Assembly: GCF_902859745.1 (NCBI RefSeq) | Contig: NZ_CADIJW010000004.1 | Location: forward strand, 62,001-126,000 | Length of the DNA: 64,000 nt | From: Achromobacter dolens | GTDB taxonomy: Bacteria; Pseudomonadota; Gammaproteobacteria; Burkholderiales; Burkholderiaceae_B | Reading direction: 5' to 3' | In this document: piece after piece, positions 57,620 to 64,000 of the stretch | Layout: each line of letters opens with the position of its first letter | Numbering within the stretch: position 1 is the stretch's first letter | Position numbers and translations under genes: made by a program | Notes under the pieces: model-generated | What the model was told of the DNA's origin: nothing | What the model saw: only the letters and a program-made list of their open reading frames with translations | Databases searched by the model: none

Positions 57620-57669
57620 GATTCTTCCTGCCATCGGATTCGGATTCCCGCGATTATGCCAGCGGCCGC

Positions 57670-57711
57670 AAAAAGGCCACGCCCGAAATGTCGCGACATT
57701 TCTGCGTGGCC
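57670..57711 (-). terminator. Terminator after the second entericidin gene
   Basis: GGCCACGC/GCGTGGCC (57675-57682 with 57704-57711) encloses a perfect palindrome GAAATGTCGCGACATTTC. An A5 run on the left gives a U-tract leftward. Confidence 0.85.
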
Positions 57712-57749
57712 CTGGCCGCGCCCGGGGGCGCGAGGAACGCCCGGCACCC

Positions 57750-57881
57750 TTATTTGGTCGCGGCGCCCTCGATCTTCTCGCCGCCGCGCTGGATATCCTT
57801 GCCCGCGCCGGCCACGGTATTGCACCCCGCCGACATGGCGGCAATCGAAAGCAGCATGACGAGAATCACTTTGTTCTTCAT
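57750..57881 (-). CDS. Entericidin A/B family lipoprotein (second copy)
   Basis: A 43-residue lipoprotein: signal peptide, lipobox MSAGC and the signature CNTVAGAGKDIQRGGEKIEG. AAGGAG lies six bases ahead of the ATG. It is homologous to the product at 19260-19391. It has its own terminator. Role unknown; stationary-phase or envelope-stress expression is typical of the family. Confidence 0.88.
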   Translation of the reverse strand: MKNKVILVMLLSIAAMSAGCNTVAGAGKDIQRGGEKIEGAATK

Positions 57882-58005
57882 GGGCATCTCCTTGTCGAGG
57901 CGTGAAAACCGCAGCCAGCATACCGCAAAGACCACCGTTTGCGCAGGGTCCGCCCCTCCCCCGTACGCCTGTCGCGTATTTGGCGGCAATGGATTAGGAT
58001 GCGCT

Positions 58006-58365
58006 ATGAACAAGAAACACGTATCGGAAAACGCGGGCGGCACGCCCCAGGCATGGGGCTGGGAACAGCCGCAATGCCGCGGGCAGGCTGCGCTGGCGCT
58101 CTTCATCGACGATCTGCACCGCATTCTGCAGAATTACACCGCCGGCAGGTTGGCCGCCAGCGGCTCGCTGGCCGACGCCCAGGAACAGGTCGACCAGTTG
58201 CTGGCGCGATACAACGAGATCGCCGCCGCCCCCGAGATTTTCCTGGGCCAATCGGTCCAGCTCAAGGAGGGCGTCGATCGCAGTGGCGTCTCGCACACCG
58301 TACCTATTTTTTCCGCGCGCCTGAAGCAGTCCCTGGTCGCGATGCTTGGACAAAGACCCGGCTGA
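58006..58365 (+). CDS. Hypothetical protein upstream of the Nif11-like gene
   Basis: A 119-residue soluble protein with AGGA six bases ahead of the ATG. The middle is helical and acidic (FIDDLHRILQNYTAGRLAAS, then QEQVDQLLARYNEI). No family is recognised. It precedes the Nif11-like gene by 61 bases on the same strand, so they probably share a transcript. Confidence 0.7.
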   Translation: MNKKHVSENAGGTPQAWGWEQPQCRGQAALALFIDDLHRILQNYTAGRLAASGSLADAQEQVDQLLARYNEIAAAPEIFLGQSVQLKEGVDRSGVSHTVPIFSARLKQSLVAMLGQRPG

Positions 58366-58426
58366 CCCATCTCCGGCGCGCGCCTGCCGCCGGCCAGAAC
58401 CGCTCCAAAGAGAGGGAGACCGAAGC

Positions 58427-58828
58427 ATGAATACAGACAATGTCGTGGAGTTTCTCCGCCGGCTGTCGCTCGACGTCTCGCTGGGCGCGGCCGCCCAGCA
58501 CGCCGCGAGCCAGGCGGATGCGCCTCTGGCGTTGGCCCGCCTGGCCACCGCGCACGGCTTGCCTTGCAGCGCCTCCGACTGGTCGATGTTCACCCGCGAC
58601 TGCCTCGATGCCACCGACAGCGCCGAAAGCGAAACCTTCTCGGGCGACGCCAGGATCTGGCAGTTGGTGCAGGACCCGGGCCAGGGCACCAGCATGCCGG
58701 CCAGCGCCATCACCCGCGTAATCGGCATCGCCACGCAACCCGACGGCCCGACCGTCGTCGGCCATGTCGTCAACGATCTGGCGCCGCGTTCAGCCCAGGG
58801 CTCCTCGCCCTATCCCGGCAGTTCCTGA
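58427..58828 (+). CDS. Nif11-like domain protein
   Basis: A 133-residue protein whose first 55 residues fit the Nif11 pattern: VVEFLRRLSLDVSL, then an Ala-rich helix, LARLATAHGLPCSASDWSMF. Nif11 domains occur in nitrogen-fixation-linked proteins and as leader parts of ribosomal peptide precursors. Here the C-terminal 70 residues include DPGQGTSMPASAITRVIGIA and lack a Gly-Gly cleavage motif. No peptide-modifying enzyme adjoins it. GAGGGAG precedes the ATG. The end overlaps the convergent flavoprotein gene by 19 bases. Confidence 0.65.
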   Translation: MNTDNVVEFLRRLSLDVSLGAAAQHAASQADAPLALARLATAHGLPCSASDWSMFTRDCLDATDSAESETFSGDARIWQLVQDPGQGTSMPASAITRVIGIATQPDGPTVVGHVVNDLAPRSAQGSSPYPGSS

Positions 58829-60120
58829 TCCGGCGCGCCGACCATTGCCAGAAACGCCGCCACGCCGTTGGCGGCCACCACCCCGCTGGCCATGCACGCG
58901 GTCAGCAGGTAACCGCCGGTCGGCGCTTCCCAATCCAGCATTTCCCCTGCGCAGAACACGCCCGGCGCCTGGCGCAACATCAGGCCGGGCTCGAGCGCGT
59001 CGAACGCCACGCCGCCGGCGGTGCTGATGGCCTCGTCCATCGGACGGGCACGCACCAGCGTGAGCGGCAGGGCCTTGATCAGCCGGCCCAGGCGCGCCGC
59101 GTCGCGGAAATCGTCGGCGCCGGCGCACTCGCGCAGCAGGCCGGCCTTGACGCCGGTCAGCCCCAGCCGGCTCTGCAGGTGGCTGGACATCGAGCGCGCG
59201 CCGCGCGGATGGGTCACGGCCTGCAGCACCCGTTCCTGCGTCCAACCCGGCGCCAGGTCGAGCAAGGCGACCGCCTGCCCGGCCGCCTCGATGCGGTCGC
59301 GCAGCGGCGCCGACAACGCGTAGACCAGGCTGCCCTCGATGCCGTGTTCCGTCACGACGAACTCGCCCTTGCGGGCCGGTCCCGGTCCCGCCTCTCCCAC
59401 GCAACGCAGCGTGACGGACTTGACTGGCTGGCCGGCGTGGCGCTGGCGGAAGTGTTCGGACCACGCCACCTCGAAGCCGCAATTGGCCGCGCGCAGCGGC
59501 GCCGTGGCGATCCCGTGCGCCGCCAGTCCGGGCAGCCAGGCGCCATCCGACCCCAGCTTTGCCCAACTACCGCCGCCCAGGGCCAGCACCACCGCATCGG
59601 CCGCGCAGGCGCGCAAGCCATCGGGCGTGTCGAAGCGCAGGTCGGCGGCGCCCGGCGCCCGGTCCGGCGGCCACCCGAGCCAGCGATGGCGCATATGGAA
59701 ACGCACGCCGCTGGCGCGCAGGCGCGCCAGCCAGGCGCGCAACAGCGGCGCCGCCTTCATTTCGGCGGGAAAGACGCGGCCCGACGAACCGACGAAGGTC
59801 TCGATCCCGAGCTGGGCCGCCCATTCCCGCAAGCCATCGGCATCCAGCGCGCGCAGCCAGGGCGCGATCTGCGCCGCGCGTTCGCCATAGCGCGCCAGGA
59901 ACGGCGCCGCGGCCTCGCTGTGGGTCAGGTTCAAGCCGCCACGTCCGGCCATGAGGAACTTGCGGCCGACCGACGGCATCGCGTCGTACACATCGACCTG
60001 CATCCCCCGCGCGGCCAACCCTTCGGCCGCCATCAGGCCGGCCGGCCCGCCGCCGATAACGGCCACGCGCTTGGCGGATGGACTCAGGGCGCCCGGGGGC
60101 GGATACGGGTTGGAATGCAT
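58810..60120 (-). CDS. HI0933/YhiN-like NAD(P)/FAD-dependent flavoprotein
   Basis: A 436-residue flavoprotein of the HI0933 family, physiological reaction unknown. The FAD Rossmann motif VIGGGPAGLMAAEGLA is at residues 21-36 and GRKFLMAGRGGLNLTHS follows near 52. Near the C-terminus are ISTAGGVAFDAL and VFCAGEMLDWEAPTGGYLL, the second FAD contact typical of the family. The ATG at 60120 gives a normal N-terminus. Confidence 0.9.
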   Translation of the reverse strand: MHSNPYPPPGALSPSAKRVAVIGGGPAGLMAAEGLAARGMQVDVYDAMPSVGRKFLMAGRGGLNLTHSEAAAPFLARYGERAAQIAPWLRALDADGLREWAAQLGIETFVGSSGRVFPAEMKAAPLLRAWLARLRASGVRFHMRHRWLGWPPDRAPGAADLRFDTPDGLRACAADAVVLALGGGSWAKLGSDGAWLPGLAAHGIATAPLRAANCGFEVAWSEHFRQRHAGQPVKSVTLRCVGEAGPGPARKGEFVVTEHGIEGSLVYALSAPLRDRIEAAGQAVALLDLAPGWTQERVLQAVTHPRGARSMSSHLQSRLGLTGVKAGLLRECAGADDFRDAARLGRLIKALPLTLVRARPMDEAISTAGGVAFDALEPGLMLRQAPGVFCAGEMLDWEAPTGGYLLTACMASGVVAANGVAAFLAMVGAPDQELPG

Positions 60121-60214
60121 GGCGGCGGAATTCGGAAAAGCCAGGGCGGGACGGGCCGCCGGGGCTGCGATTGTCGCACGCGGCGGCGCCCCCTCCGGCC
60201 GCCGTCCCAGCCGG

Positions 60215-60248
60215 ATGAAAAAAAGCCCCGCATGGGGCATTTTTTCAT
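60215..60248. terminator. Bidirectional terminator
   Basis: AAAAAAAGCCCC-GCAT-GGGGCATTTTTT, nearly symmetric. Leftward it ends the transcript of the 60340-60684 gene. Confidence 0.8.
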
Positions 60249-60300
60249 CGCAACGGCCAAGCCATTGATATTGCGGCGATATTGCGACATGCGCAACGCC

Positions 60301-60334
60301 TATCCCAAGGCTTGTCCACAGCCGCTGTGGGTAA
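60301..60334. repeat. DnaA-box-pair element, copy 1
   Basis: TATCCCAAGGCTTGTCCACAG, four bases, then TGTGGGTAA. TTGTCCACA and TTACCCACA (read on the other strand) each resemble the DnaA box TTWTNCACA with one mismatch, in inverted orientation. It is identical to copy 2 (63967-64000) except for the four spacer bases. Confidence 0.6.
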
Positions 60335-60339
60335 CTGCG

Positions 60340-60684
60340 CTAAGCGTTGCCAGCGGCCTGCATCGGCCCGGACCAGGGTTCGGCATCGAGCTGGAAGCGC
60401 AATTCCTGGAACTCGCCGTCGACAGCGACCGAGCGCAGCAGACCCGACCCCAGCGCCTGTCCCATCGCGCGGCGGCACAGGGTTTCGGGATCGTCCGGCA
60501 ACGACTGGAACACGCCATCGGGAATGCGCAGCCGCAGCAGCGCCTGGGGATCGCCGCGTTCAGCGGGCCGCCCGATGTGGATGTGAGCCGGATAGCCGTG
60601 CGGGCACCAGATGCCCACGTGGTACTTGCCTTCGCTGCCGGTATCGGCGACATAGCCGGGATGATCGTATTTTGCCGTGCCCAT
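60340..60684 (-). CDS. Hypothetical protein
   Basis: A 114-residue soluble protein of no recognised family. The N-terminus is rich in Gly, His and Tyr (GKYHVGIWCPHGYPAHIHIG), and RLRIPDGVFQSLPDD follows. A good GAGGAGG precedes the ATG. It is followed leftward by the DnaA-box-like element and a terminator. Confidence 0.7.
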   Translation of the reverse strand: MGTAKYDHPGYVADTGSEGKYHVGIWCPHGYPAHIHIGRPAERGDPQALLRLRIPDGVFQSLPDDPETLCRRAMGQALGSGLLRSVAVDGEFQELRFQLDAEPWSGPMQAAGNA

Positions 60685-60851
60685 GGCCCCTCCTCGTGTG
60701 CGGCGGACTCGCGCGCTTGAGCCATGGTAGCGCAGCGTCCGCCGCCTGTCCGGACCCGTGACCCCGGGAAACTCCGGACTGGAACGCCGGCTTGATGCAG
60801 GGCAAGCGGGGACGAAAAAAGAGGTAAACCACGCCGGACACGGGCGCCCGG

Positions 60852-60892
60852 AAAAACAAAAAGCCTTGATTTCGGCATGAAATCAACGCTTC
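60852..60892 (-). terminator. Terminator after tRNA-fMet
   Basis: TTGATTTC/GAAATCAA stem extended by AAGC/GCTT pairs with one mismatch. The left flank AAAAACAAAAA is a U-rich tract leftward. Confidence 0.75.
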
Positions 60893-60898
60893 GAAAGC

Positions 60899-60975
<77 letters not shown>

Positions 60976-60995
60976 TCTGATGTGTGAATCATACA

Positions 60996-61376
60996 TCATT
61001 TTGAAATCTTGTGCAGCGCACCCAGCGCATTGGGCTGATTATTTTTGCTCTCCGCGCCAAAAAAACCCGTTGCGAAGGCCGCGACGCGCGCCAGCAGGCC
61101 GGGCGGATCCAGACAGATCGCCTGCGCGTGGCCGACCGCCGTCAGCATCAAGGGACCGCCTTCCGGCAGACGATGGCTTTCGCCCGCGTTCAGACGCATC
61201 GACGGCGGCAAATAGCGGCCTGGCGGCATATCCGAGCGATACGGCGGCTCGGCCACCATCAGGCCGCCGCTGACGCAGACGATGAACGCGCCACCACGCA
61301 GGCGCACCTGGCGGCTGGCGCCGGGCAGCAGATCAATATGTTGCGAACGCGTTTCGGGGGCGGAAAACAGGGCCAT
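60996..61376 (-). CDS. Hypothetical protein, DUF2917-like
   Basis: A 126-residue, beta-rich protein. The pattern LLPGASRQVRLRGGAFIVCV, followed by RYLPPSMRLNAGESHRLPEG, resembles DUF2917 proteins of betaproteobacteria, though this is a by-eye match. GGAG lies six bases ahead of the ATG at 61376. It sits just upstream of the initiator tRNA on the same strand, 21 bases away. Function unknown. Confidence 0.7.
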   Translation of the reverse strand: MALFSAPETRSQHIDLLPGASRQVRLRGGAFIVCVSGGLMVAEPPYRSDMPPGRYLPPSMRLNAGESHRLPEGGPLMLTAVGHAQAICLDPPGLLARVAAFATGFFGAESKNNQPNALGALHKISK

Positions 61377-61545
61377 GGGAATCTCCAATCTGACCCCCTC
61401 AGACTACGTCCGCCCTGTTTTGCGCAACAGCCACACAATCCCTCTTTCTGTACCGATGCAGCCTCTCGATTTCGACCCTGTTATGGTGTACTTTGCGTGA
61501 ATCTGTGCCTACCCTCAATCCAACCTAGGGGAGCATGATCGGCGC

Positions 61546-62985
61546 ATGGACCCGCAACCGCTATACCTACGCCTGGCAAACCACTACCGGCGCGCCATCC
61601 AGAACGGGGTCCTGGCCCCGGACCAGCGCATGCCGTCCGTGCGCACCCTGGTGCGCACCCATCACGTCAGTCTCTCGACCGCGCTACAGGCCTGCCGTCT
61701 GCTCGAGGACGACGGTTTGATCGAAGCTCGCCCCCGTTCCGGCTACTTCGTCCTCAAGCCGCGCCGCAACAGCATCCCGCCCGTCAACGAACCGGACATC
61801 CGCCAGACGCTGGGAGCGGCCCAGTACGTCGGCATCCACGACCGCGTGTCGGATTTCATCGCCAAATGCGAGGCCCATCCCGTGAGCGCCAACTTCGCGC
61901 TCGCGGCGGCGGTGCCGCAAGCCTATCCGATGGAAGACCTGAAGCAGGCCATGATCCGCGCGCTGCGACAGTCGCCCGAGGTGCTGGTCAGCCCGGTGCC
62001 GCCGCAGGGCCATCCCGAGCTGCGCACGGTGCTGGCGCGGCGCGCGCTGGCCAACGGCATCAACGCCACGCCTGATGACGTCATCGTGACGCACGGCTGC
62101 ATCGAGGCGTTGAACCTGGCGTTGCGCGCCGTGGCCCGGCCGGGCGACACCATCGCGGTCGAGTCGCCCACCTACTTCGGCCTGCTGCAGATCCTGGAAA
62201 GCCTGGGCATGCGCGCGCTGGAAATTCCCACCAGCCCGCAACACGGCCTGTCGATCGAGGCGCTGGACCTGGCATTCCAGACCCACGGCAACATCCGCGC
62301 GGTAGTGGTGGTGCCGAACTTCCAGAACCCGCTCGGCTGCGTCATGCCAGACGCCGAGAAGGCGCGCCTGGTGGCCCTGTGCGAACGCCAGCAGGTGCCG
62401 CTGATCGAGGACGACACCTATGGCGCGCTGAACGACGACGACACGCCGCTGGCCGCGGCCAAGTCCTGGGACCCGACTGGCAACGTCATCTACTGTTCGT
62501 CGCTGCACAAGACGCTGGCGCCGGGCATGCGCCTGGGCTGGCTGCTGGGAGGCCGCTGGAAAGCCCGCATCGCCATGCTGAAATTCGCGCAGAGCCGGCC
62601 CAACGAACCGCTGGCGCAGATCGCGGTGGCCGAATACCTGGGATCGCGCGCCTACGACCGGCACCTGGCGCGGCTGCGCCGGCAATTGAAGACGCAGCGC
62701 GAGCAGACCGCCGAAGTCATCGCCGCGCATTTCCCGCGCGGCACCCGCCTGAGCATGCCGACCGGCGGCATGCTGCTGTGGCTGGAGATGCCGGACGGCC
62801 GCTCGGGGATGGACGTCTTCGAGGCCGCCCTGCGGCAGGGCATCCGCGTGGCGCCGGGCGCGATGTTCTCCAACGGCACGCGCTACGACCATTTCCTGCG
62901 CATCAGTTGCGGACAGCGTCACACGCCCGAGATCGCGCGGGCGCTGATGAACCTGGCGCGCATCGTCGGCGAACGCCAGCCATGA
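61546..62985 (+). CDS. MocR-type regulator (GntR HTH plus aminotransferase domain)
   Basis: A 479-residue transcription factor joining a GntR winged helix (residues 1-75: LYLRLANHYRRAIQNGVLAP, then RMPSVRTLVRTHHVSLSTAL) to an aminotransferase-like domain. The PLP lysine lies in YCSSLHKTLAPGMRLGW, near residue 327, so PLP binding is expected. MocR proteins regulate pyridoxal, GABA, taurine or ectoine genes; this one's target is unknown. It overlaps the DedA gene by ATGA, an unusual partner that may be its target. Confidence 0.92.
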   Translation: MDPQPLYLRLANHYRRAIQNGVLAPDQRMPSVRTLVRTHHVSLSTALQACRLLEDDGLIEARPRSGYFVLKPRRNSIPPVNEPDIRQTLGAAQYVGIHDRVSDFIAKCEAHPVSANFALAAAVPQAYPMEDLKQAMIRALRQSPEVLVSPVPPQGHPELRTVLARRALANGINATPDDVIVTHGCIEALNLALRAVARPGDTIAVESPTYFGLLQILESLGMRALEIPTSPQHGLSIEALDLAFQTHGNIRAVVVVPNFQNPLGCVMPDAEKARLVALCERQQVPLIEDDTYGALNDDDTPLAAAKSWDPTGNVIYCSSLHKTLAPGMRLGWLLGGRWKARIAMLKFAQSRPNEPLAQIAVAEYLGSRAYDRHLARLRRQLKTQREQTAEVIAAHFPRGTRLSMPTGGMLLWLEMPDGRSGMDVFEAALRQGIRVAPGAMFSNGTRYDHFLRISCGQRHTPEIARALMNLARIVGERQP

Positions 62986-63548
62986 ATCCGCAGTTGCATC
63001 AATTCATCGTCGACTACGGCCTGTGGGCGGTACTGGGCGGCACCCTGCTCGAAGGCGAAAGCGTGGTCGTGCTGGCGGGCTTCCTGTCGCACCAGCGCCT
63101 GCTGCACCTGCCCTACGTAATGCTGTGCGCGTTCGCCGGCTCCTTCCTCGCCGACCAGGCCCTGTTCTATCTGGGCCGCCGCTACCGCGAGCATCGCTAC
63201 GTGCGGCGGGTCCGCGCCCAGCCCGCGTTCGGCAAGGCGCTGGCGGCGGTCGACCGCTATCCGCATGGCTTCATCCTGGCGTTGCGCTTTCTCTATGGAC
63301 TGCGCACGGTGGGTCCGGTGGCGCTGGGGGTCTCGCAGGTGTCGTCGCTGCGTTTTCTGGTCCTCAACGCCATCGCCGCCGCGATCTGGGCGGTGTGTTT
63401 CAGCCTGGTGGGCTATGTATTCGGGCAGACCATCGAGTCCCTGCTCGGCCGCCTGCATGGCGTGGAAACCAAGCTGGCGGTGGCCGTGGCGATCGGCGTG
63501 GCGACCTGGCTGGTCTACCGGCTGTATGCGCGGCGCCGGCGCCGCTGA
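62982..63548 (+). CDS. DedA family membrane protein
   Basis: A 188-residue integral membrane protein of the DedA/SNARE-associated family, now linked to lipid-carrier (undecaprenyl phosphate) or phospholipid flipping. Features are GTLLEGESVVVLAGFLSHQ near residue 20, with its acidic residue, and RFLYGLRTVGPVALGVSQVS near 105. Several membrane segments are clear. The ATG overlaps the MocR-type regulator stop, so they are coupled. The C-terminus is a poly-Arg tail. Confidence 0.9.
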   Translation: MNPQLHQFIVDYGLWAVLGGTLLEGESVVVLAGFLSHQRLLHLPYVMLCAFAGSFLADQALFYLGRRYREHRYVRRVRAQPAFGKALAAVDRYPHGFILALRFLYGLRTVGPVALGVSQVSSLRFLVLNAIAAAIWAVCFSLVGYVFGQTIESLLGRLHGVETKLAVAVAIGVATWLVYRLYARRRRR

Positions 63549-63557
63549 CCGCGTTAC

Positions 63558-63830
63558 TCAAAAGACCAGCTTGCCGCTGGCGCGCAACACGTGGCGGCGG
63601 CGCGCCTTGCGATACAGGGAGCCGATGAACGGCAGCAGGGCCAGCCGCCGCAGGATGGGATGACGCTGGTCGAAGTCGTGCCAGGCCTTGAAGCCATGGC
63701 CCAGGCGCTCCCAGCTTTGGCGCGCCTCGGGAGAGAGTTTGCCGGGGTCGAACGCCGCCAGCTTTGCCGCTTCCGAGACCCGGGCCGCCAGGCCACGGTT
63801 CCGGTGTTCCGATGGATACTGATTCCGCAT
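63558..63830 (-). CDS. Hypothetical protein
   Basis: A 90-residue basic protein of no recognised family. It contains SEAAKLAAFDPGKLSPEARQ and a C-terminal RRLALLPFIGSLYRKARRR that may be amphipathic or membrane-associated. The ATG at 63830 is chosen for a compact product; the frame opens further upstream. It is convergent with the DedA gene, nine bases apart. Confidence 0.55.
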   Translation of the reverse strand: MRNQYPSEHRNRGLAARVSEAAKLAAFDPGKLSPEARQSWERLGHGFKAWHDFDQRHPILRRLALLPFIGSLYRKARRRHVLRASGKLVF

Positions 63831-63966
63831 GGGGCGGCATATTACCCGGCTTGCGGGACCTCTGCCGGCCCCTGTCGCGCGGTGAACACAGGCGGTTTTG
63901 GCGCCGCCTTTGATCGCGCTTTGCAAGCCGTTGTAATCAAAGAAAAAAAGCGTTCTATGCCCGCAC

Positions 63967-64000
63967 TATCCCAAGGCTTGTCCACAGAAGTTGTGGGTAA
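63967..64000. repeat. DnaA-box-pair element, copy 2 (window edge)
   Basis: Identical to copy 1 at 60301-60334 except for the four-base spacer (AAGT here, CCGC there). It ends exactly at the window edge, so more boxes may follow outside. Confidence 0.6.

Noticed and set aside
58427-58828. Ribosomal peptide natural-product cluster around the Nif11-like gene
   Set aside because: No modification enzyme, transporter or protease nearby, and no Gly-Gly cleavage site.

Overview
This is a GC-rich (roughly two thirds G+C by eye) chromosomal window with dense, short-gapped genes. Its gene content points to a betaproteobacterium of the Alcaligenaceae, most like Bordetella or Achromobacter. Reasons are the order terC-hemC-hemD-hemX-hemY, the recA-recX and sucC-sucD arrangement, a short H-NS-like protein, a globin-coupled diguanylate cyclase, an aspartate carbamoyltransferase with an N-terminal extension, and GC-rich dispersed intergenic repeats. 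No database could be searched, so the genus is inference. No prophage, insertion sequence or CRISPR array was seen.

Layout. 1-5.7 kb (minus strand): glycolate oxidase GlcD (cut by the window edge), a D-lactate dehydrogenase-like flavoenzyme, DAHP synthase aroG behind a Phe/Tyr-rich leader peptide and attenuator, and tldD. 5.7-6.5 kb is a gene-free, AT-richer regulatory region ahead of an H-NS-like gene. 6.9-11.7 kb: lipoproteins, pepN-fbp. 11.9-16.1 kb: alaC, hom and thrC, read leftward. 16.4-19.4 kb: a Mth938-like protein, a peroxiredoxin, PIN-PhoH and an entericidin. 19.4-28.2 kb is a divergent accessory locus: a branched-chain-type ABC importer with a fused permease, two short-chain dehydrogenases, a cupin, a Dabb protein, an FAH-family hydrolase and an IclR regulator. 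28.2-35.0 kb: ppa, hemY, hemX, hemD, hemC, a tiny membrane protein and two TerC proteins. 35.2-37.9 kb: sucCD and a DUF2889 gene. 38.0-42.0 kb: a 1323-residue Pls/PosA-type single-module peptide synthetase with six membrane segments. 42.2-47.6 kb: metE/metR (divergent), recA-recX. 47.9-52.1 kb: a TctDE-like two-component system and an MHS-family transporter. 52.5-57.9 kb: DUF3185, rdgC, the globin-coupled cyclase, pyrB and small envelope proteins. 58.0-64.0 kb: a Nif11-like protein pair, a flavoprotein, initiator tRNA-Met, a MocR-type regulator with a DedA protein, and two copies of an element with paired DnaA-box-like sites.

How it works together. Most of the window is housekeeping: amino acid synthesis (aroG, hom-thrC, alaC, metE), heme, TCA cycle, SOS and pyrimidine synthesis. 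The places most likely to hold undescribed biology are the aroG attenuator, the Pls-like synthetase, the liv-type catabolic locus, the Nif11-like pair, a candidate small RNA near 52.2-52.4 kb and the repeated DnaA-box-like element.
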